Assembly (NCBI GenBank): GCA_028683995.1
Contig: JAQUGU010000054.1
Coordinates: 1 to 9,327 of the forward strand
From: Syntrophomonadaceae bacterium
GTDB taxonomy: Bacteria; Bacillota; Syntrophomonadia; Syntrophomonadales; Syntrophomonadaceae
Length of the DNA stretch: 9,327 bases
Direction of reading: 5' to 3'
Of this stretch, positions 5,686 to 9,327 are shown one piece after another; position 1 is the first letter of the stretch, and every line of letters starts with the position of its first letter. The position numbers and the translations under genes are program-made. The notes beneath the pieces were generated by a model. The model did no database searches. It saw nothing but the letters and a program-made list of their open reading frames with translations, and was not told the origin of the DNA.

Positions 5686-8600
5686 GTGACAGAAGAATTC
5701 AGTTTAAATGAGATGAAAGTTAATTTTGACACTTTATTTAATACCATAGATGATTATCTATTTATTATAGATGAAAACGGCAAAGTGGTTCATGCCAATA
5801 AAGTGGTTATCGAAAAAATAGGTTATAGTCTGGAAGAATTAGAGGGGATGAGTCTACTTCTTTTGCACCCGCCGGAAAGACGAGATGAAGCCGCACAGAT
5901 ATTTGAAGGTATGATGGCAGGTGAGCGCGATCATTGTCCTATTCCTCTCTATACTAAAGATGGCAGCTACATACCAGTTGAAACTAAAGTTGTAAGAAGT
6001 CAGTGGCAGGGGATCCCGGTCTTTTTAAGTATGAGTAAAGATATATTCCAAATAAGCCAGGCTAATGCCAGGTTTTCCAAGGCCTTTTCCATTAATCCGG
6101 CGCTTATGGCTATTAGTAAGATTGACAGTGGTGAATATGTTGACGTAAACGAGGCTTTTCTTACAAGACTGGAGTATAGCCGGGACGAGGTCATTGGCAA
6201 AACTTCACGGGAACTAGGCATTATACCGGTTGAGAAGAGAGAATTATTAATAAAAGAACTTTACCGCCAAAGCTGTATACGTAATAAGGAATTAACCCTT
6301 AACGCCAAAAACGGCAGTAAATTACACGTTATTTTTTCGGTCGATATAATAGAAACTGATGATCAGAGATATCTTCTAACCGTAATGGTGGATATCACTA
6401 GAAGAAAGATAGCGGAAGAACTTTTAAAGGAAAGTGAAGACCGCTGGTCTTCAGCCCTGGAGTGCAGTGGGAACGGGGTTTGGGATTGGGATGCAACAAC
6501 CAATCAGGTTTTCTTTTCGAAGGAATGGAAAAGCATGTTAGGTTATGAAGAGCATGAAGTCGGGGATTCTCTACAGGAATGGGAAAGCCGGGTTCATCCG
6601 GAGGACTGGGAAATGATCCAGGTAGAACTGAAAAAACACTTTGATGGCCAAACGCCGGTTTATGGGAGCGAACACCGCCTGCGTACCCGGGATGGCAGCT
6701 ACAAATGGATTCTGGACCGGGGCAAGGTGATTAACCGCAATGAAGAAGGCAAAGTTCTACGGGTTATTGGAACCCATACCGATATCACCGAGATAAAGAA
6801 AGATCAGGAAGATTTGAACCGTATTCGGGGACAATTTAAAGCCATTCTGGATAACCTGCCCGTTTTGGCCTGGTTTAAGGATAAAGAAGGACGCCATATA
6901 GAAATAAACCGGGTTTTTGAAATAGCCTGTGGTTTACCCCATGACGAAATAATTGGCAAGACCGATATGGATATATGGCCACTGGAATTAGCCTTGGGAT
7001 ACATAGCCGATGATAGGGAAGTAATGGCGGGCCGAAAACAAATCAACAAAGAGGAGAAGGTACAGGATAAAGCCGGAGGTATATGGTTCAGTACCTTTAA
7101 AACTCCGGTATTTGATCATGAGGGTAATGTAATAGGAACTTCGGGAATTACTCGTGATATTACCGAGAGTAGAAGATTAGAACATGAGCTAATAGAGCAA
7201 CGAACCTTCTTAAAATCACTGATTGATGCTATTCCTGACCTTATATTTTATAAAGATATAAACAGTGTATACCTGGGTTGTAACCATGCCTTTGCCCATA
7301 AATTTATTGGTCTATCCGAAGAAGAGATAGTGGGCCGAACTGATTGGGATTTTATTAAGGATCAAGAACTAGCCCGCTTTTTTATGCAAAAAGACATGGA
7401 AATGCTGGCATCAGGTGAGACCCGCATGAATGAAGAAACTATAACTTTGGCTGACGGGTCTATAATGGAATTGGAGACATTAAAAACTCCTTTTTACAAA
7501 GGTGGAACAGTAGCCGGACTGATTGGAGTTTCCCGGGATATTACCAAGCGTAAAATAGCCCAAAACCAGCTACTGATAAAACAGAAAATGCTATCCAACA
7601 TTGCTGCCGCAACCAATGAACTATTAATAAATAGTGATTACTATGAAGCTATTGATAAGTGCCTGGCTTTGCTGGGTGAGGCTACCGGGGTAGACCGGGT
7701 ATATATGTTTGAAAACCATTACGAAGGTAATGAGGCTTATGCCAGCTATAAGATGGAATGGAACTCCGAACTATTTCCGGCGGAGATTGATAATCCCAAG
7801 CTGCAGAATATTCCCTTCACTCAGGTGCAAAAATTTATAGAACCATTAATCCGGAATGAAGCCATCAAGGCACAGGTTCGAGATTTTGAGGACGGATGGG
7901 ATAAAGAAACCCTAATGAAACAGGGCATCTTGTCAATATTGGCTCTCCCCATTTTTGTAGGAGGAATATTCTGGGGTTTTGTTGGTCTTAATGAGTGTAA
8001 AACGGAAAGAAACTGGACTGAAGATGAGTTTTCTATTTTAAAAGCTTTTAGCAACTCTATTGCTGAGGCCATCGAGCGCAGTCAAATGGAACAAAAACTG
8101 GCCCAGGCCAAAGAGATAGCTGAATCTGCCAACCATGCTAAATCCTTATTTTTAGCTAATATGTCCCATGAGATTCGTACTCCTATGAACGGTATACTGG
8201 GATTTTTGGAACTCTTGGGGGAAACCGAACTTTCGACGGAACAGCAGGATTATGTGCAGGAGGCTCATTCAGCCTCCGAAATCTTACTTTATCTCATTAA
8301 CGATATCCTGGATTTCTCAAAAATTGAAGCGGGCAAACTAACCATGGAAGAAATCCCTTTCCGCATCAGAACGGTAGTAGAAGATGCTGTTTCTCTGCAG
8401 GCTCCAAAGGCTCGGGAAAAAGGTTTGGAGATGCATACTCTAATCAAATCCAATGTACCGGATGAGGTAGTGGGTGACCCCGCCCGGCTACGGCAAATCT
8501 TAAATAACCTGCTTAGCAATGCGGTGAAATTCACCCATACCGGCGAAATTCTGGTGATTGTGGAAACGGTAAATGAGAGTGCAGACCAGGTTGAAATTGG

Positions 8601-9327
8601 TTTTGAAGTTAGTGACAGCGGTATTGGTATTGCCCCGGAAGACATGGAAAAGCTGTTTAAACCCTTTACCCAGGCGGATGCTTCCACCACCAGAAAATAT
8701 GGGGGTACGGGTCTGGGCCTGGCAATTTCCTATGAATTAGTTCGCTTAATGGAAGGAACCATGCAGGTTAAAAGTAAATTAGGCCAGGGGTCAAAGTTTT
8801 ATTTCACCGCTTGTTTTAAACCAGGTTTGCGTAAGGATACCCTGCCTTTTGAACATGCAGAGCTTAAAGGTGCCCGGGTACTAATCGTAGATGATAATAG
8901 CAGTAACCGCAAAATCATACGGACTTACCTGGAAGAGGCGCAATGCCTGGTGGAGGAGAGCGATAATGCCGAAAGGGCGGTTACTATCCTTTTATCCTCG
9001 GCCGCTTTAGAATCCTTTGATGTAGTTATAGTCGACTTTCAAATGCCCGGCATGAATGGCTATGATTTGGCAACTGCTCTTAAGGCCATACCATCCACCC
9101 GGAATATACATTTGATTATGCTTACTTCGGCAGCCCAGAAGGGGGATGTCAACCAGGCCAAAGAATATGGTTTTAGTGGCTACCTGACTAAACCAGTAAA
9201 AAGAGATGACCTGCTGAAATGTATTTCTATAGTCCTGGGCTTAAAGACGGAGGACTCCCTGGGCGACTTAATTATTACCCGTTATACGGTCAGGGAAAAT
9301 CCGAATCCCACCCGGCCAAAGTTTCTT
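5686..9327 (+). CDS. Hybrid sensor histidine kinase, 5xPAS-GAF-HisKA-HATPase-REC, 3' truncated
   Basis: The frame stays open from a GTG at 5686 (GAGGAGG at 5671-5677) to the window end: 1,214 codons with no stop. No membrane helix is apparent, so it is probably cytoplasmic. Five PAS domains lie at about residues 12-120, 128-242, 252-372, 382-497 and 506-624; the last four end in the DIT-type linker motif. A GAF domain (about 636-798) leads through a short coiled coil into HisKA, with the phosphoacceptor H828 in MSHEIRTPMNG. The HATPase domain shows the N box (N945), DSGIGI (D977) and GGTGLGL (1006-1012). A receiver domain (about 1064-1180) has the acidic pair D1069/D1070, phospho-acceptor D1117, T1147 and K1169. 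After it comes LIITRYTVRE, a linker that in such kinases usually precedes a second receiver, so one or more REC/Hpt domains are probably missing. The signal sensed and any partner regulator are unknown. Confidence 0.93.
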   Translation, partial: MTEEFSLNEMKVNFDTLFNTIDDYLFIIDENGKVVHANKVVIEKIGYSLEELEGMSLLLLHPPERRDEAAQIFEGMMAGERDHCPIPLYTKDGSYIPVETKVVRSQWQGIPVFLSMSKDIFQISQANARFSKAFSINPALMAISKIDSGEYVDVNEAFLTRLEYSRDEVIGKTSRELGIIPVEKRELLIKELYRQSCIRNKELTLNAKNGSKLHVIFSVDIIETDDQRYLLTVMVDITRRKIAEELLKESEDRWSSALECSGNGVWDWDATTNQVFFSKEWKSMLGYEEHEVGDSLQEWESRVHPEDWEMIQVELKKHFDGQTPVYGSEHRLRTRDGSYKWILDRGKVINRNEEGKVLRVIGTHTDITEIKKDQEDLNRIRGQFKAILDNLPVLAWFKDKEGRHIEINRVFEIACGLPHDEIIGKTDMDIWPLELALGYIADDREVMAGRKQINKEEKVQDKAGGIWFSTFKTPVFDHEGNVIGTSGITRDITESRRLEHELIEQRTFLKSLIDAIPDLIFYKDINSVYLGCNHAFAHKFIGLSEEEIVGRTDWDFIKDQELARFFMQKDMEMLASGETRMNEETITLADGSIMELETLKTPFYKGGTVAGLIGVSRDITKRKIAQNQLLIKQKMLSNIAAATNELLINSDYYEAIDKCLALLGEATGVDRVYMFENHYEGNEAYASYKMEWNSELFPAEIDNPKLQNIPFTQVQKFIEPLIRNEAIKAQVRDFEDGWDKETLMKQGILSILALPIFVGGIFWGFVGLNECKTERNWTEDEFSILKAFSNSIAEAIERSQMEQKLAQAKEIAESANHAKSLFLANMSHEIRTPMNGILGFLELLGETELSTEQQDYVQEAHSASEILLYLINDILDFSKIEAGKLTMEEIPFRIRTVVEDAVSLQAPKAREKGLEMHTLIKSNVPDEVVGDPARLRQILNNLLSNAVKFTHTGEILVIVETVNESADQVEIGFEVSDSGIGIAPEDMEKLFKPFTQADASTTRKYGGTGLGLAISYELVRLMEGTMQVKSKLGQGSKFYFTACFKPGLRKDTLPFEHAELKGARVLIVDDNSSNRKIIRTYLEEAQCLVEESDNAERAVTILLSSAALESFDVVIVDFQMPGMNGYDLATALKAIPSTRNIHLIMLTSAAQKGDVNQAKEYGFSGYLTKPVKRDDLLKCISIVLGLKTEDSLGDLIITRYTVRENPNPTRPKFL

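Noticed and set aside
8289..8690. 133-residue minus-strand open frame within the kinase
   Set aside because: It is antisense to the HisKA/HATPase region, whose conserved N and G boxes show that the plus strand is the coding one.

Overview
The window looks like one end of a draft or metagenomic contig from an anaerobic, endospore-forming Firmicute (Clostridia sensu lato; a Syntrophomonas- or Desulfotomaculum-like organism would fit, but this is a guess from style and gene content). The evidence is the last three genes of the spoIIIA sporulation operon, strong GGAGG-type ribosome binding sites, GTG and TTG starts, and a sigma-A type promoter with a -10 of TATAAT. Bases 1-23 are not genomic: they match the 3' end of the Illumina read-2 adapter, so the contig end carries library contamination. 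All recognised genes are on the + strand.

Layout. 1-23 is adapter. 38-119 is a compact repeat with terminal inverted repeats and two internal hairpins, which probably broke the assembly. 146-1896 carries spoIIIAF, spoIIIAG and spoIIIAH, parts of the channel-like complex between mother cell and forespore. 1897-2174 is intergenic and holds a near-consensus sigma-A promoter and a leader with a 19-base palindrome. 2175-5424 is a two-gene carboxylase operon. Its first gene fuses a pyruvate/oxaloacetate-type carboxyltransferase domain to what looks like a complete biotin carboxyl carrier protein (BCCP). Its second gene is the biotin carboxylase accC. 5425-5685 is intergenic with a likely terminator. 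5686-9327 is the 5' part of a very large hybrid sensor histidine kinase (five PAS domains, GAF, HisKA, HATPase, receiver) that runs off the window end with no stop.

How the genes work together. SpoIIIAF, AG and AH act during engulfment and have no metabolic link to what follows. The spoIIIA-accB-accC neighbourhood is a familiar Firmicute arrangement. Here the accB slot is taken by a carboxyltransferase-BCCP fusion, which with AccC would make a two-subunit biotin enzyme (pyruvate carboxylase or a related carboxylase). Inside the fusion, a methionine that sits exactly at the expected start of a free BCCP (position 3636) is preceded by a good Shine-Dalgarno sequence. The gene could therefore yield both the fusion and a free BCCP for acetyl-CoA carboxylase. 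This is the most interesting hypothesis in the window, and it is unproven. The kinase after the terminator appears to be a separate transcription unit.
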